From Macrophomina tecta (lineage: Eukaryota > Ascomycota > Dothideomycetes > Botryosphaeriales > Botryosphaeriaceae), in the NCBI GenBank assembly GCA_024180945.1, contig JAKSGN010000037.1, positions 3,167,501 through 3,231,500 on the forward strand: DNA of 64,000 nucleotides, given 5' to 3'. Both the position numbers and the translations under genes were made by a program. Under the pieces are notes generated by a model that was not told the origin of the DNA, ran no database searches, and saw only the letters and a list, made by a program, of their open reading frames with translations. Shown here piece by piece: positions 1 to 12,899 of this stretch; within the stretch, counting starts at the first letter, position 1, and every line of letters starts with the position of its first letter.

Positions 1-31
1 TTACTAAGGTTAAGGCACGTATTTATATAAG

Positions 32-226
32 TATTAAAATAATAGGTCCTGGTATACCCTTAGAATACTTATACCGTCCGTTTTACGTGCTTATTACGTG
101 CTATGCACGGGCCCCTAGTATATAACGCTACTAAGGGGTAAATTCTATACTACTAAGAATTTATATTTAAGAATATATAACTCTTTTAAAGGCTTTCTAC
201 TTATAACTAGCCTATTTACTTATAAT
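32..226 (+). repeat. 5' LTR of G0
   Basis: Near-identical to 7017-7211 and to 46159-46355. It starts TATTA, a RIPped form of the usual TGTTA. The exact 3' end is uncertain by 2-3 bp because the flanks share A/T bases. Confidence 0.8.
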
Positions 227-240
227 TAAATCCTTCTTAA

Positions 241-3200
241 TTTCTTTCAGAAAAGCAGCCAGCCTTAAAGAACTATATATAATAATTCTAATAATCCTAA
301 CAAAAAGAATGATTTTATAATAATAGAAACAAGGGGCTAATAAAGCCGTTTAAATACTTAAGACAAACGAATAGAAATAGGCTTATTAACCCCTAAAGAC
401 TATTAAACGCTAATTATTAATAGAAGCGCCTAGGGCGCTAAATATCTAATAGGTAACGCGGTTAAACTAGGGGCGCCTATAGCTATTAACGAACTATAAC
501 GCTTACGTAGTATACCTATAAAAGGTATATTAAAAGCTAAGCTTCTAGAATACCTTAATCGCGTTAAGGTTCTATAATAGCTATAAGCGGTTCTTAACGG
601 CGAACTACCTATCGTTTCTACACTAAACATAGGCGAAACGTATATAGAAAGTAGAATAGATAATAGCGAAAAGCGACTTAACTTTCTCGTAAGAAATCTA
701 CCTCTAAAACTTAAAGGCCTTACTTAGAGCTTATATAACTTATAGACGAATATAGTAGAAATACGTTTCGGTATATACTAGACAAATAAGAACTACCTTA
801 GAAGAATCCTTTAGGCTACTAAAGAACTATTTAAATATAAAATTCTCTTCTAGCACGTTTAAAGACGTCTAATAAACTAAAAAAAACTAGTACTACTCTA
901 GTAGAAGTTTAAGATATTAGTATAGAATTATATTTATAATTCTATTATCTACCGCCTTAATAACGCTATTAGTTATTATACTACGGTAATAACGAAGGGC
1001 TAGAAGTTTATAAAATTCTATGCCTAAATAAAGATATATAAGAATAAATTTACATATTAAATTTAGAATATAGATTACTATATTAACTAGATTTACTCTT
1101 AGCTTCTACTATCTATATATACGAAGCTCGTGCGCTAGTTCTTTCTTACTAAGATATAGGTAGAAGAGAATTTAGTAGCTAAAATCTAATATGTTAAGTA
1201 AACGCTAGAGGTAATAAGGCCCTATAAAAAAAGTAAGAATAAGTAGTAGTCGTAGAAAACTAAGCGCCCTTTTACTACTCTTAGCCTAGGACGCAACGGT
1301 TCCTATAAGGGTTTTAGAAATAGTAAGAAGGCTAAAGAAAACTAAAGATCTAAAGCTTTAGCTCTTCTAAAGAATATAGATAATTTATATAGGTCTAGTA
1401 CTCTAAATATAGGCGAAAAGTAGGCTAAAGACTACGTTAACTAGGTAAACTATAAAGGTAAGTAAGGCTTAAAAAAAGAAAAGCTCTAATTACTTTTCTC
1501 TTCTTCTTACGATTAGGGCCTTAAACAGGAGGTAGTTTAAAACGTATAAAAATTATCGCTTTAATAGAAACCCTATCTAGTCTTATTAAAATTTAAGTAT
1601 TAATAGATTATAGTTACGATCTAAACCTCGTATCTCTTAAATATATAGAGCAACTTATTTTATAAAATATATAAGCTAGTACTAGGCCGTCTACCTACTT
1701 TCTTAATAATACTACCGTTACATTATATAACTCTTATTATATAGGGGTTACTACGTGCGACTTAAAGAGCACTATACATACTACTAAACCCTAACCTTAC
1801 TAAAGTAGCTCGTTTACGGACTATAATACTATACTTAGTATATCCTAGCTCGGGGCTACCGGGCCGGTTATTAATTTTAGAAGAGGAACATTTTACTAGA
1901 GTATAAACTCGCTAGAGCGTATATATCTAGTAAGCGCTACTAAATTATTCTAAGACTTAGAACTAGAGGAGTCTATTTACTTTTTCTAGCCGTTCGACTA
2001 CTAGCTCTCGCCTACGAGTATAACTAGAAAGTTAAAGAAATAACTTCGACTCTTTCGTAGCCCTCTTACGGGCAGAAAGTATACTAAACGTACGCGAGAA
2101 GTAGGGTGGGGATAACTAAAATCTAAAAGAACTTCTATCTAACTAAACTCTCTTCTATTTATAGGGGCTATACTCCTACATCTAAAAAGTATACGAACTA
2201 TATAAGAAACTTACTAGTTTAGTATACGTACTACTAGCTAAGATAGCTAAGGAGGTCCGCGACGAGATTCTAAATATTTATAGAAAGTACTTAGACGTAT
2301 TTTTAGACGAATAAGCTACTAAGCTACTATAATATACTAAGTTTAATTATACTATTAATCTTATTATAGGTTCTAAGCCATCGTTAATACCCCTATATAG
2401 ACTCTCCTAATCCGAACTACGAATCCTTAGGGAATATATTAATAAGGCCTTAGAATAGGGGTAGATTAGGTATAGTAAGTTACCTACGGGCGCGCCTATT
2501 CTCTTTACCCCTAAGATAGATGGCACTATACAGTTATACGTAGATTATAGGGGCCTAAATAAGGTTATAGTTAAAAATAGCTATTCTATACTACTAGTAG
2601 GCGAGCTACTAGACCGTCTAAGCATCGTAAAGATCTTTACTAAACTAGACCTACACGATACTTATTACCGAATCCGTATAAAGAAAGGTAATAAGTAAAA
2701 AATAGTATTTAAGACGCATTACGGGTATTATAAGTACCTAGTTATACTATTTAGCTTAACTAACGCACCCGTAATCTTCTAGTCGTATATTTACCGAGCC
2801 CTAGGAGGCCTAGTAGACATGATTTACGTAGTATACTTAGATAATATACTTATATACTTAGCAGATAAGTCTTAGTACGTTAAGTATATTAAACGTATTC
2901 TCTAAAGATTATATAATTAGAACCTCTACGTAAAACCGTCTAAATATAGCTTTTATATAAAGTACGTCGAGTTTCTAGACTTTATTGTTACCTCCTAGGG
3001 GGTTATTATAGACCCCGTAAAAGTCGAAGCTATTAAGAACTAGCCGAAGCCGTAAAGCTATTATAATATTTAGGTTTTTCTAGGCTTTACTAACTTCTAT
3101 AGGCACTTTATATAGAATTACTCTATAGTAGTTTAACTACTAACTAGCTTACTAAAAGAAGTAGCCTAAGATCCTAATCTAGGGGCTAAATAAGCACCGA

Positions 3201-5560
3201 AAAAGAGGCTAACTAAATAGTATAAGCCCTAGAAATAGCCTATAGGGATAAAGTAGACGTTTAGTAGGCTAAAAGTATACTTTACGTAGGCTTCTATACT
3301 ACGGTACTATAACCTAAATCTTCTAGTTATACTAATTACTAACGTATTAGACTATATCTACGACGGTATCCTTCTCTAACTACTAAATAGAGAGAATAAC
3401 TAGCGCTATTAGTATTTTATTATATATTTTAGCTATAAGTTCGCTAGTGCTAAAATACGGTATGATATCTATAATAAGAAACTATACACGATTATATAGT
3501 ACTTTAAGTATTAGAGGCCTTACCTAGCACATATATAAATGCCGGTGCGGGTATTATCTAATTATAATAACCTACATTATTTTATAATAACTAAGAGCCT
3601 TACGGCTCGATAGACTTAGTACGCTAAAGTCTTAGCTAAATTCGATTTTAATATTAAATATAAGCCGAGTAAGTCTAATCTAGTAGACGCTCTTTCGAGG
3701 CGTCTAGACTACGCCCTTAGCTTTAAGAAGGGTAATAAGTGTATCTACCTTAATACTATATTATCTATATTATAATATAAACTCTAGATTTAGGGGTTAG
3801 AAGAATCCCTATGCACTATTAAGAATTCTAACTAAGAGTACGAGAGAAACCTATATATAAATAGTAGTAGTAATTACTAAACCACCTTAGTCTATTTCGT
3901 TACTTATAAGAAGCATGACGAGTTCGCTTATAAGGGCCTAGTATCTTCGGTATATACTTACTATAAGAAAGCTAGTACGAGTTTAGTATAAAGCTTCGTA
4001 CTTTAGTTTATAGTAATAGTAGCCGCTATAACCGAAATAGCGTTTAAAGCTATTTCTAAATCGTTAGTTAATTTTATTCGTATCGAGTAACGAAGAAACG
4101 CCTTCTATATAGATATATAAGAATAGCTTACGAAAAGAATACTTTTAGCGTGCGATTAGTATATAATCGATAAACAAGGACTCCTATACTATAAAGAGCG
4201 GGTATACGTGCTAAACTATACTTCGCTACGCGAGAAAATCCTACTTAGAAATTATAATAATCTAAGTAGTAGCTATTACGGTATCCGCCGCACCTAGAAG
4301 GTACTTTCTAGGAAGTACTACTAGAAAGGCATTACCGTGAACGTTAGAAAATATATATAAAGCTATAATACTTATTAACGTAATAAGGCTCGCCGGTATA
4401 AGCCGTATAGATTATTATAACTACTACTAGTAGCCGCTTAATTCTATAGATACTACTCCCTTAATTTTATTACGGACTTACTAAAATCCGTAGGGCGAGA
4501 TAGTTAAGTATATAACGTAGTTCTCGTACTTATTAACTATTTTACTAAATATATATATTATCTACTAGTTAGAAAGATGATTAATAGAGTAATACTCGCG
4601 GACCTTATTATAAATAATATCTTCGTATAATTTAGGCTGCCTAATAGCCTAGTCTTAGATAGGGGCTTAACGTTTACAAGCTAGTTCTAGAGCGAATTAT
4701 ACTATAATCTTAGAATTAAGTATAGACTAAGTACCTTCTTTTACCTATAGATAAACGGCTAAATAGAGAGATAAAATTAGAAGTTAGAGGCGTATCTACG
4801 CTATTATACCTTCTAGAACTAGTTAGACTAGGTAAAGCTTCTCTAGTAGGCTTTATACGCCTATAACTAGAAAATCCACTCTTCTATAGACTTCGTACTA
4901 GTTTAACTAGATGCGGGAGTAAAACCTAACTCCTAGAACGGGATTTAGAATAACCTTAATAGAAATCCCCTAACCGAATCGGCCGAAGTAGCTAAAAAGC
5001 ACGCGGAAAGTATATAAAAAGTATAAAAATTAGTAGCGAAATTTCTTAGATACTCCTAGAAGCTCTAAACGAAATATTATAACTAAAACTAAACTAAAAT
5101 ATATTTTAATATTAGATAACTAGTCCTTCTCTTAGTAAGAAATATTAAAACTAAACGGCCTTATAAAAAACTCGATAACCATTACCTAGGGCTATTTTAA
5201 ATTCTAGAAAAGATTAACTCCTAGGCCTATTATTTAGATCTACTATAATCTATATCCCGGCTATATACTATTTTTAACGTTATATTACTAGAAGCTTATA
5301 TAGTAAGGCTAGGATTTTAACCGCTACTAGTCGAAGAAATCGACGATAGTAGATACTAGAAAGTTAAAGCTATAGTAGCCTATAAAGAAGGGCTACTAAG
5401 GTAATACCTACTTAAATAGCTCGGCTAGCCCTATAAATATAAAGAGTAGAAGTAAAAAGAGAAGCTAGATAATTATAAAGAGCTTCTATAAAATTATCTT
5501 AAAAAAAACCCTATTCCCTAGAACGCCTAGCTAAAATGCAAGCGAAACGTAGGCGGAACG
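241..5560 (+). pseudogene. G0 gag-pol remnant
   Basis: No long ORF survives; every frame is full of TAA/TAG. Protein-level landmarks remain when these stops are read through. A protease-like LID core lies near 1593-1640. Reverse transcriptase runs about 2340-2950, with the catalytic box reading YLDN instead of YLDD near 2833-2850, one Asp-to-Asn change as expected from G-to-A. RNase H lies about 3270-3700. Integrase lies about 4260-5000 (LNFITD in place of an LDFITD-type motif; QIER retained). A chromodomain-like tail lies about 5330-5490. The gag part (241-1500) is poorly recognisable. Non-functional by inference from stops and lost catalytic residues. Confidence 0.75.
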
Positions 5561-5639
5561 TAGGCTATAAGTAAGCTATGGCGAGGGCGCCCCCTAGAAT
5601 TAAAGAATAAGAAGAAACATTAGGGGAAATACTTAATTT

Positions 5640-6445
5640 ATAAAGAAGGGCCCTAAAGGAGTATCTACTTTATATTTAAGCTATACTAAAACTACCTTTT
5701 ATTCGTATTAGATATTCTTATAAAGTATTTATTCTTAAACTTCTCGTCTACTACTTCGTTAGTTAGCTTTATTAAGCTAACTCTACTTAGTTTAGCCTAA
5801 TAATGCTGCTAATTCTCTAAGCGCAATATATTACGTATATACTACTAGTTACTACGGTCGTTAGTAGCCGTAATCTTCTTCGCCTTCTACTTCTTATATA
5901 CTAATACCGCCTCTCCTAACGCACTAGTATACTTATATAGCGTAAGTACGTCCTTCTCTATAAACTCTAGTACCTCCTTATCGGGAGCGCTATTAAAGCT
6001 ATTATAATAGAATAATAGCAAATTAGTAATACGGCAGAATTAAGGGAAAACCTAAAAATAAATTTTATTATTAGCAACGAGCATAAGTAGCATAAAAGTA
6101 TATAAAAAGTATAAGAAAAATAGAGAAAAAGTATACTTACTAAAGTATATTTATAACTACTCTTCGTATACCGATTATACTTAGTATAGGGTAGATTCTT
6201 AAAGTAGATCTAGCGAAGCCCCCTAAGAAGCTCTATAGGCATAAAATTAACCTATACTTTATCCTCGTAGTAGCGTATCGTGCCCTAGTAGCGCACGTAA
6301 TATATATAGTATACTACTACTAAACTAGGCTGTGGCTAAAGATAAGGAAGAAGCTTTACTATATTACCCGTAATAGGCGTCTATAAAAGCTTATCGTAGA
6401 AGTAATCTAAGTAAACGAAGCCGAAAGAGGTCTATATAGTAATAA
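5640..6445 (-). pseudogene. Antisense two-exon ORF between pol and 3' LTR of G0
   Basis: On the strand opposite to gag-pol a frame runs from about 6445 to 6141, then a donor GTAAGT (6140 downward), a branch-like CTAAT and an acceptor TTTTTAG ending at 6052, an 89-nt intron, and continues in phase from 6051 to about 5640. Stops met in this frame are TAA or TAG, which RIP makes from Gln or Trp codons. Exon A holds a Y-V-R-Y...Y-Y pattern at 6261-6299 that becomes C-x2-C-x6-C if Tyr derives from Cys (TGC/TGT to TAC/TAT). Exon B is rich in Lys, Glu and Leu and looks helical. Function unknown. It matches in position and style the antisense ORFs of the G1, G2 and G3 families here. The reading depends on undoing RIP. 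Confidence 0.5.
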
Positions 6446-7016
6446 TTATTTAGAAAAAAGAAGTAATAAAAAGAATTAATATTAATTAAAGATATTTTAG
6501 TTAAAGAAAGAAAGCTAGATCTAAACTATAAAAATCTAGAAAGGTATAGGGGGTTATTATACCTATTAAAGCTATCGAAAAAATAACCTCGTACCCTATA
6601 AGTATTATTAGCACACGTAAGTTACTAATTAGTATATTCGCTAGTATTATCGTATAAGGCTAACTCCTATTATCCTTAATAATAATAATACCTAATAATA
6701 AAGAAAAAACTGCGCTAATATACTATTATCTACATTTTCCATGTATATAGTATGCCGCTAGCATTACTAATAACCGCTTAGTAATATATTTTCTTATTTT
6801 TTTATTAATTTATTATTCTTTATTTATTATTTGTAGTAATAGCTACGTAATAAGGCTAATTCGCCTTACTACGTAACGCCTATAGCTAATGTATAATACT
6901 ATATTCTATATAGTAATTAGGTGCACTCTTTTTCCTCACTAAAGATTTTTTAATAAGGTACTAATATAATACCTTCTAATAGAAATCGGGGCGATTCCTA
7001 CTAGAGGGGGGAGTAG

Positions 7017-7211
7017 TATTAAAATAATAGGCCCTAGTATACCCTTAGAATACTTATACCGTGCGTTCCACGTGCTTATCACGTGCTACGCACGGGCCCC
7101 TAGTATATAACGCCACTAAGGGGTAAATCCTATACTACTAAGAATTCGTATCTAAGAATATACGACTCTTCTAAAGGCTCCCTGCTTATAACTAGCCTAT
7201 TTACTTATAAT
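7017..7211 (+). repeat. 3' LTR of G0
   Basis: Direct repeat of 32-226. It follows a purine run (ending GAGGGGGGAGTAG) that fits the polypurine tract priming plus-strand synthesis. Confidence 0.8.
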
Positions 7212-7215
7212 TAAG

Positions 7216-10200
7216 CTTATACTTAAATACCTAGATAAGTAGAATAATATTCTTATTAAGGCTTTTTACTTTACTAAGTACTACTATCTTCTATACTTTC
7301 TTATTCTAAAGTTTCTAGAGTTCTGTTTAAATTGCCTCTAGTAGGTGGGTTTTTATTAGGTAGTTAAAAATATTCTTATAGAAATAAGATTTAGGTAGCA
7401 GTTAATCTTAGTAAATATATAGTAGGTCTATAGGCGATGCTTACGCTTTTATTAGAGTAGGTTTCTAAAAAGATACGAGAAAAGATATAAATAGCATTTA
7501 GTAACTAAATATATTATTATAAATTAATATAATATACATATCTTTATATAAGTTATAAGTCCTTAATCCGTAGATAATTAGGTTTAAATTAATATCCGCT
7601 ATAATATTACGTTTTTTTAGGGTACGGTTTCCTCTAGTAGTACCTAGATTAGGTAAATTCTTATATTAGACTAGTATAAGCTAGCCGAGTTCTTATAATT
7701 ACTAATTCTATTAATCTTTACCCCCTAAGCCTTAAGAGGCTAAGCCTTAAGAGGCTTATTATTAGAATAGAGTAGATCGATCTAGTAATATATAATTTAA
7801 AGAATCTAGTATTTATTTACCTTAATTTATATCTTCTTATAGGCTACTTTTCGTATACTTTTCGCATACTAGGCCTTTACTAGTTAATTCTAAAGGGCTT
7901 AGTAAATAATCTAGTTATACTTCTTATACTTAGGCACCTAGATAGCTATCTTAAGTCTCTAGAGTTTCTTAAGTTAATTAAATTAGAGCCGGTAATAGCT
8001 TATTACTAAGGTTAAAGAAGACCTTAGAATTCTAATCTAAGAAAATAATATCCTTCTTATAAAGCATTATATAAGGAATAATTATCTCTTACTCTTAATT
8101 TTACTTCTACTATTATAGAGCGAGTATCTTTTCTAGATTCTCTAGAGAGAACTTACTAGATTTATTAAAGATAATATCTCTTAAGCGTACTACTTAGTTT
8201 TTTAGAGGATACTAGATCCTATAGATATTAGTAGAATTATATCTAACTAAGTATCTAATAAGAATACGCTTACCTAGCTTATTACTATATAGAATATTCT
8301 TAAGTAGTAAGTAGGCTTTATAGCTATAAACTTAAAGGTGCGCTACTTTTAGCTTTTTACTATAAATATACTTAAATAGTATTTTCTAATAGTAGCGCTT
8401 TATTAGAGTCCTATTATAGATATAGACTACTATTTTAATAATTTTAGACTATAGGTACTTAGGTAGATTAGTACTAACTCGTAATAATTTTACTTTAATA
8501 ATAATTAAGTGCCTTAAATGCTCTAATATACTATTTTACTAAGGGGTATATAGAGCTAATACCTTATAGGTAATTCCGTATTACTTAAGCTACTACTTAA
8601 AGGCTTATATAAGCGATACTTCTCTATCTAATCTAAGAAAGGCTACTAATTTACTAAATCTTATTTTAATTATTTAGATAATATTAAGAAGGTATTAAGT
8701 ATACTTATTTTTAGTTATATAAGTAACTATAAAAGTAAATTTAGTAGAAGTATATTTAAGATATATAATCTATTAGTAGTCGTTATTAGCTTATATTATA
8801 TATATTAAGTTAAATAAAACTTAAAAGAATGCTTCTTCTAATAATTTCTTTAGTTATATAGATCGAGAGATCTACTAGTATACCTTAGTACGAGCGTATA
8901 TATTATAGTAATTAGATAGCTACTAATTACTAATTATAGCTCCTTATACCGCTTATAATAAGGCTTAAATAGCTCTTCTACCTACGTGCGTAAAGATTTT
9001 ATACTATTATATAGCTAGTAATAAGCGATTAGTAATATTTAATATTATAGCTAGTAGATTATCTACTTTCTTATATTCTATAAAGAAGTAGTTTTAGGCG
9101 AAGGTTAAATAGGCTATAATAAAGTTCTTTAAGTAGAGATATATACGTTTTATATTTAACTTAATTTTCTTTTCTCTTATCTTAGTAACAGAGATGAGGT
9201 TTACTATAAATAAAAATATGTAGGCTACGTCTATAAACTTAATAGTGCGTGGGCTCTTATAGTTAGTAGTATATACTAGTACCTTACTAAATAACTCGAT
9301 CTTAACTATAGAGTTTCTTAATATAATATAGTTATCTAGCCCTGCGTTTCTTATTTTAGTATAGCAACTCTTTATATACTAATTATAGATATAGTATATT
9401 GTACTAGTATCGGCGATCTATAAGAGATTAAGAGTTATAGGTCTTAAAATATATATACTAAATAATAAGATAATTACTACTAGAAAGAATAATATTTTTT
9501 TTTCTTCTTTATCTAGTTTTAGCTCTTATTTCTTTTAAGGAGCGTTATTCTGCTTTTTCTAGCTTTAGCTATAATTTTAGCTAATTTTAAACCGTTTAAT
9601 AGAGCGTTTAACTCTTCTCTTAATCTATAGATCCTCGAGTATCTTATTAATCTTATCTTAAATCTTCTAGTTTAGTATCTAATCTACTAGTCTAGCGTCT
9701 AGATTATAATATCTATATTTATCGTAGAAGTAATTTTTACTATATAAGTAGATAGGTAGCTTTCTTTTCTACTTCTTATTTCTTAGTAAAGTAGTAAAGG
9801 CTACTTTAGTAGCCTTTAAATTCTTAGCCGTATTTTAGCGTAAGTAGTTTTAGTAGTTAATAATTATTTTATAAAGCGACCTATTAAGCTCATTATACTA
9901 AAGCTTAATTTTATAGGCTAAGACCTAGTAGGTATTAAGAGGGGTAAACGCCTTAAGAAAGATAATTTTTTCTTAATTATCTATAATCTTTAGAAGTTCG
10001 AGCTTCTTTATCTTAAATAGAGTCTCTTTCTATTATAAAAGCTATTTATTAATATTCTAACTACTTAGAGGCTTCTTAAGCTAGCGAAGCTTATTAATAA
10101 TAAGCTTTTTTTAAGTTTTTCTTATTAGCTAAAGCTGCGCCTTAAGTACTATAAGCTAAGAATAGAAGTATAAATCGCCCCTAAGCTTCTTTAGAATTAG

Positions 10201-10480
10201 AAGTAGTAATAGGCTTACTAAGTCTTTAATAATTATTAATAGATCGTTAATTTTCTTTTTTAGCTTCTTCTATTTAGCTAGATCTCTTTTATAAGCCCTA
10301 ATCTATATTTTATAGCGCTCCTAGGCTCTTTATTAGTTTAGATTAGAGACTAGTAGCTCTAGAATCTTAGCTAGCTCGCTTAGTTAAAAAGGCTTCGATA
10401 GCTTTAATAGATTAATATAGTCGAATATCTCGTATTTCTTAGCTTATAATTAGATAATAAAGTACTATTTATTCTAATTA
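7216..10480 (-). pseudogene. Ty1/copia-type gag-pol remnant, truncated on the left
   Basis: Reading the minus strand through RIP stops gives, in copia order: a gag start near 10470-10250 (a YEIFDYINLLKL-like stretch, then RYKIWIRAYKRDLAKW-like); a protease core with IADT near 9420-9400, as in the usual copia DTGA active site; integrase around 9100-8400; the integrase C-terminal segment near 8360-8170 (KLGKRILIRYLV..N.TNIYRI, compare the family pattern of aligned K-R-IGY); and the first part of reverse transcriptase down to about 7220, where the sequence stops at the G0 LTR. The protease-integrase-RT order distinguishes copia from gypsy. Stops in the stretches I read through are TAA/TAG. Non-functional. 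Confidence 0.6.
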
Positions 10481-10555
10481 TTAGCTGTCTTTAAGACAAT
10501 ATTAGGTTTAGAAAATATTATAGTATAGTATTATATTACATCGTATTATATACCA

Positions 10556-11053
10556 AAGGAGGCATAGGTAAGTTACTAAAGTAGGTAGTAGGTATAAGAC
10601 TAATAAATAAGCTATTTACTTAGTAGTATTACTCTAAGATAGTAGGAAAGTACTATACTTTAGATAATAAAAAAGGTATATTATAGAAGGTAACTAAAGT
10701 CCTTTATTATAGAATACGTATAGTAAAAAAATACTAAAAATAAATGTCCGAATACTACGAAATGCTCGGAATAGTATAATAAGGTACTAGGAAGAATAGC
10801 TTAAAATATAAAAGATACTAAAGACGCACCCAGGCTTATAACTAATAAAATAAGTAGTATAATAGCTTAATTAATAATAAAAGAATTAATTAGAATAAGT
10901 AGTATATCTAGTAGAGAAAGGCCGTATGGGCTTTTCTTATATCTATTCTATCTACTAGAGTAAAACAGGTATATAACTTACTACTAAGATAAGTATATAA
11001 CGAGTATAGAATATAACTAAATCTAAAATACTACTAAATTAAATATTCTAACA
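10556..11053 (-). repeat. Candidate 5' LTR of the copia remnant
   Basis: On the minus strand the segment begins TGTTAGAATA at 11053, a common copia LTR start, and is followed after about 500 bp by TTGGTAT (rc of 10549-10555), which resembles the start of a methionine-tRNA-type primer-binding site, and then gag. No partner LTR is in the window, so the ends are not proven. Confidence 0.35.
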
Positions 11054-11484
11054 ACTTAGTAAAAGCTATATACATGTAATTAATCTAATACTTAGTAAGG
11101 GTAGTTCTTAGTTTAAAGAATAGAAAGTAGAAAAGAAGAGGCTAATTAATAGAAATTAATAGCTATATAATAACGTATATCGCCAATATATAGTAAGTAT
11201 TATTTATAAGGCTATACGATTCGGCGCTATCCTAAGATTTAAAGAGCGGTAGATAGGGGTTTTAATTAAATTTAAGGTATTATAGTAGAATATCTATACG
11301 AAGATACGTCTTAGGTCTAGTAGGGTATATAGCTTACTAGTAAAATGCGTTATACTAAAAAGAATTTATTTATATATAATAATATCTTAGAACTTAAGAA
11401 TATAAAGCTCGCCTCTTAATAGCTCTTTTTATACTCGATTAATACCGGGAGTTATATATAGATTGCGAAAAAGCTATAGTTTCT
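11054..11484 (-). pseudogene. RIP-damaged flank of G1; possible downstream part of the broken ORF at 19375-19790
   Basis: Left flank of the G1 insertion. If G1 and one AGGTA copy are removed, the minus-strand frame of the ORF at 19375-19591 continues here for about 115 codons, interrupted by seven TAA/TAG stops of the kind RIP makes. Features such as PGINRV-x-KELLRGE and LTIYWRY can be read. These weakly recall the luminal part of fungal UstYa/DUF3328 proteins, but the HxxHC motifs are not clear. AT-rich sequence yields such frames easily, so this is a hypothesis. Otherwise nothing is recognised in this stretch. Confidence 0.25.
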
Positions 11485-11489
11485 AGGTA
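11485..11489. repeat. Target-site duplication AGGTA, left copy
   Basis: AGGTA directly precedes the left G1 LTR and is repeated at 19375-19379 directly after the right LTR. Five bp is the normal size for Ty3/gypsy integrase. Confidence 0.9.
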
Positions 11490-11942
11490 TATAATAAGCG
11501 GGCCTCTACCTCTAAGAATCTAAATACTAAAGAGAAAGAAAACCTATTAAGGGGGTTTCCTTAAGTAGGTATAAGAAGAGGGTAAAAGTAAGTCGAATAT
11601 ATAATAAAACTAAGTACTATATATAAAGGCCGTATTACTAATAGAGTCTAAATTCTATTATTAAAGTTAACTACGAAGGTTAAAGCTATCTAAGAAGCGT
11701 AGTTTATATATAAGTAGAAGAGTATATATAATCTAGTATTTATAAAGTTTATCTCTATAGGTGGTCTAAACTATCTAAACTAGTATTTAAGAGTTTATTC
11801 TACTAAGCCCTTATAAACTAATAAACTAGTAGAGTATTATATAACTTTATCTTTTCTAGTAGATCTTTTTCGGCGCTTATCTAAGCCTAGCTTATTTCTT
11901 TTTTCTATCTATTCTAGGTTCTATAAAGGCTATATCGTAATA
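11490..11942 (-). repeat. 3' LTR of G1 (fully RIPped)
   Basis: Aligned with 18922-19374 without length change. In the outer 180 bp, where the right copy is intact, nearly all differences I can align by eye are C-to-T or G-to-A in this copy, a direct view of RIP. Confidence 0.92.
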
Positions 11943-12049
11943 CTATTCCCCTCTTTAAGAATCTTCGGCCCGAAGATTCTTTTATACTATTATATTTTTA
12001 TTAGTTTTAGAGTTCTACTCGTTCTTCTTCTATAAGTATTAATATAGCT

Positions 12050-12620
12050 GTGGTTAAGTATTATCGTAATAAAATAATATATTATAAAGGCTTAGTATCC
12101 TTCGCTTATTACTTTACGCTAGTTATTCATTTCTATTTTAAGTATCTTCTAAATAACTATATTTATAGGATTAGGCCTTACTCGTCTTATTATAGCGAGT
12201 ATATTTCTCGTAGGCTTAGTATATATAATACTTAGCGAATAACTATAAAAGCTAATAAGTTCTTTCTTTCTTTATTTTTTCTTATTAATCTTTTCTAGTA
12301 AACTAATTACATCGTTAATAAGAGCGGATTTATACTAAAAGGAAGTTAACTTATAATAAGCTATAGACTTCTTTAAAGAAGTTAGAGAAACTATAACGTT
12401 ACGCTAAGTAGTATACTTAGCTAGCTTTAGCTAAACTAGGTTACTTATAAAAGTAGTATAAGTTACTTAAGAAGAGGAATTTAGTAGTACTTAAATAAGA
12501 ATATAGTACTATTAGTATTAATAAGCTAGAAGAGAAGAATTAAAAAGTATTAAAGACTATCTTAGCTACTAAAGAGCTATCTAATTCTAAGAATTCTAAG
12601 GGTCTATTTATATTAAAACG
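12050..12620 (+). pseudogene. Antisense Cys-cluster/coiled-coil ORF of G1
   Basis: Lies between pol and the 3' LTR on the strand opposite to gag-pol. The first part is an open 61-codon frame (12050-12235). It ends in a Y-S-E-Y-x7-Y-N-T pattern (12191-12230), which becomes C-S-E-C-x7-C if Tyr derives from Cys by RIP. A second frame (about 12347-12620) is Leu/Lys/Glu-rich and looks like a coiled coil; the stops in it are TAA/TAG at positions where Gln is likely. A frame change between the two parts suggests an intron. The end (SNSKNSKGLF then LKRLRY) is matched by a less damaged copy at the right edge of the window. Role unknown. Confidence 0.5.
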
Positions 12621-12899
12621 GCTACGTTATAAGTTAGTAGAGTCTACTATATAATAAAAGACTAAGTTTATTAATTTTACTAATAAGTCTATAGCTAGTA
12701 TATAGTCTCTACGTTCTTTAGAGCCTATAAATTCTTATCTAGCTCTTAATTCTACTATTTTTAAGAATTTTTTATTATTTTTATTTAAGAATAATCTTAT
12801 ATTCGTAGAAGGTCTAGGTTCTAGTAATAAAATTCTATAATAAGGTTTAGATATATATTATTTTTAAATATCTACTAGTTATTTTCGTTCCCGTATTCT

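Larger units (their letters stand above)
32..7211 (+). mobile_element. Full-length Ty3/gypsy LTR retrotransposon, family G0, RIP-degraded
   Basis: Two direct repeats of about 195 bp bound a 6.8-kb interior that encodes, in plus orientation, degraded protease, reverse transcriptase, RNase H, integrase and a chromodomain-like end, the order of Ty3/gypsy chromoviruses. The bases TAAG occur just before the left LTR (28-31) and just after the right one (7212-7215), a possible target-site duplication (4 bp, or 5 with one mismatch). The two LTRs differ mainly by C/T and G/A transitions. A 3' end of the same family recurs at 45451-46355. The element seems to sit in or beside the copia remnant to its right. 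Confidence 0.85.

Noticed and set aside
430..630. 66-codon minus-strand ORF
   Set aside because: Opposite to the G0 gag region, no relation to the antisense ORF position of other families, no motif.
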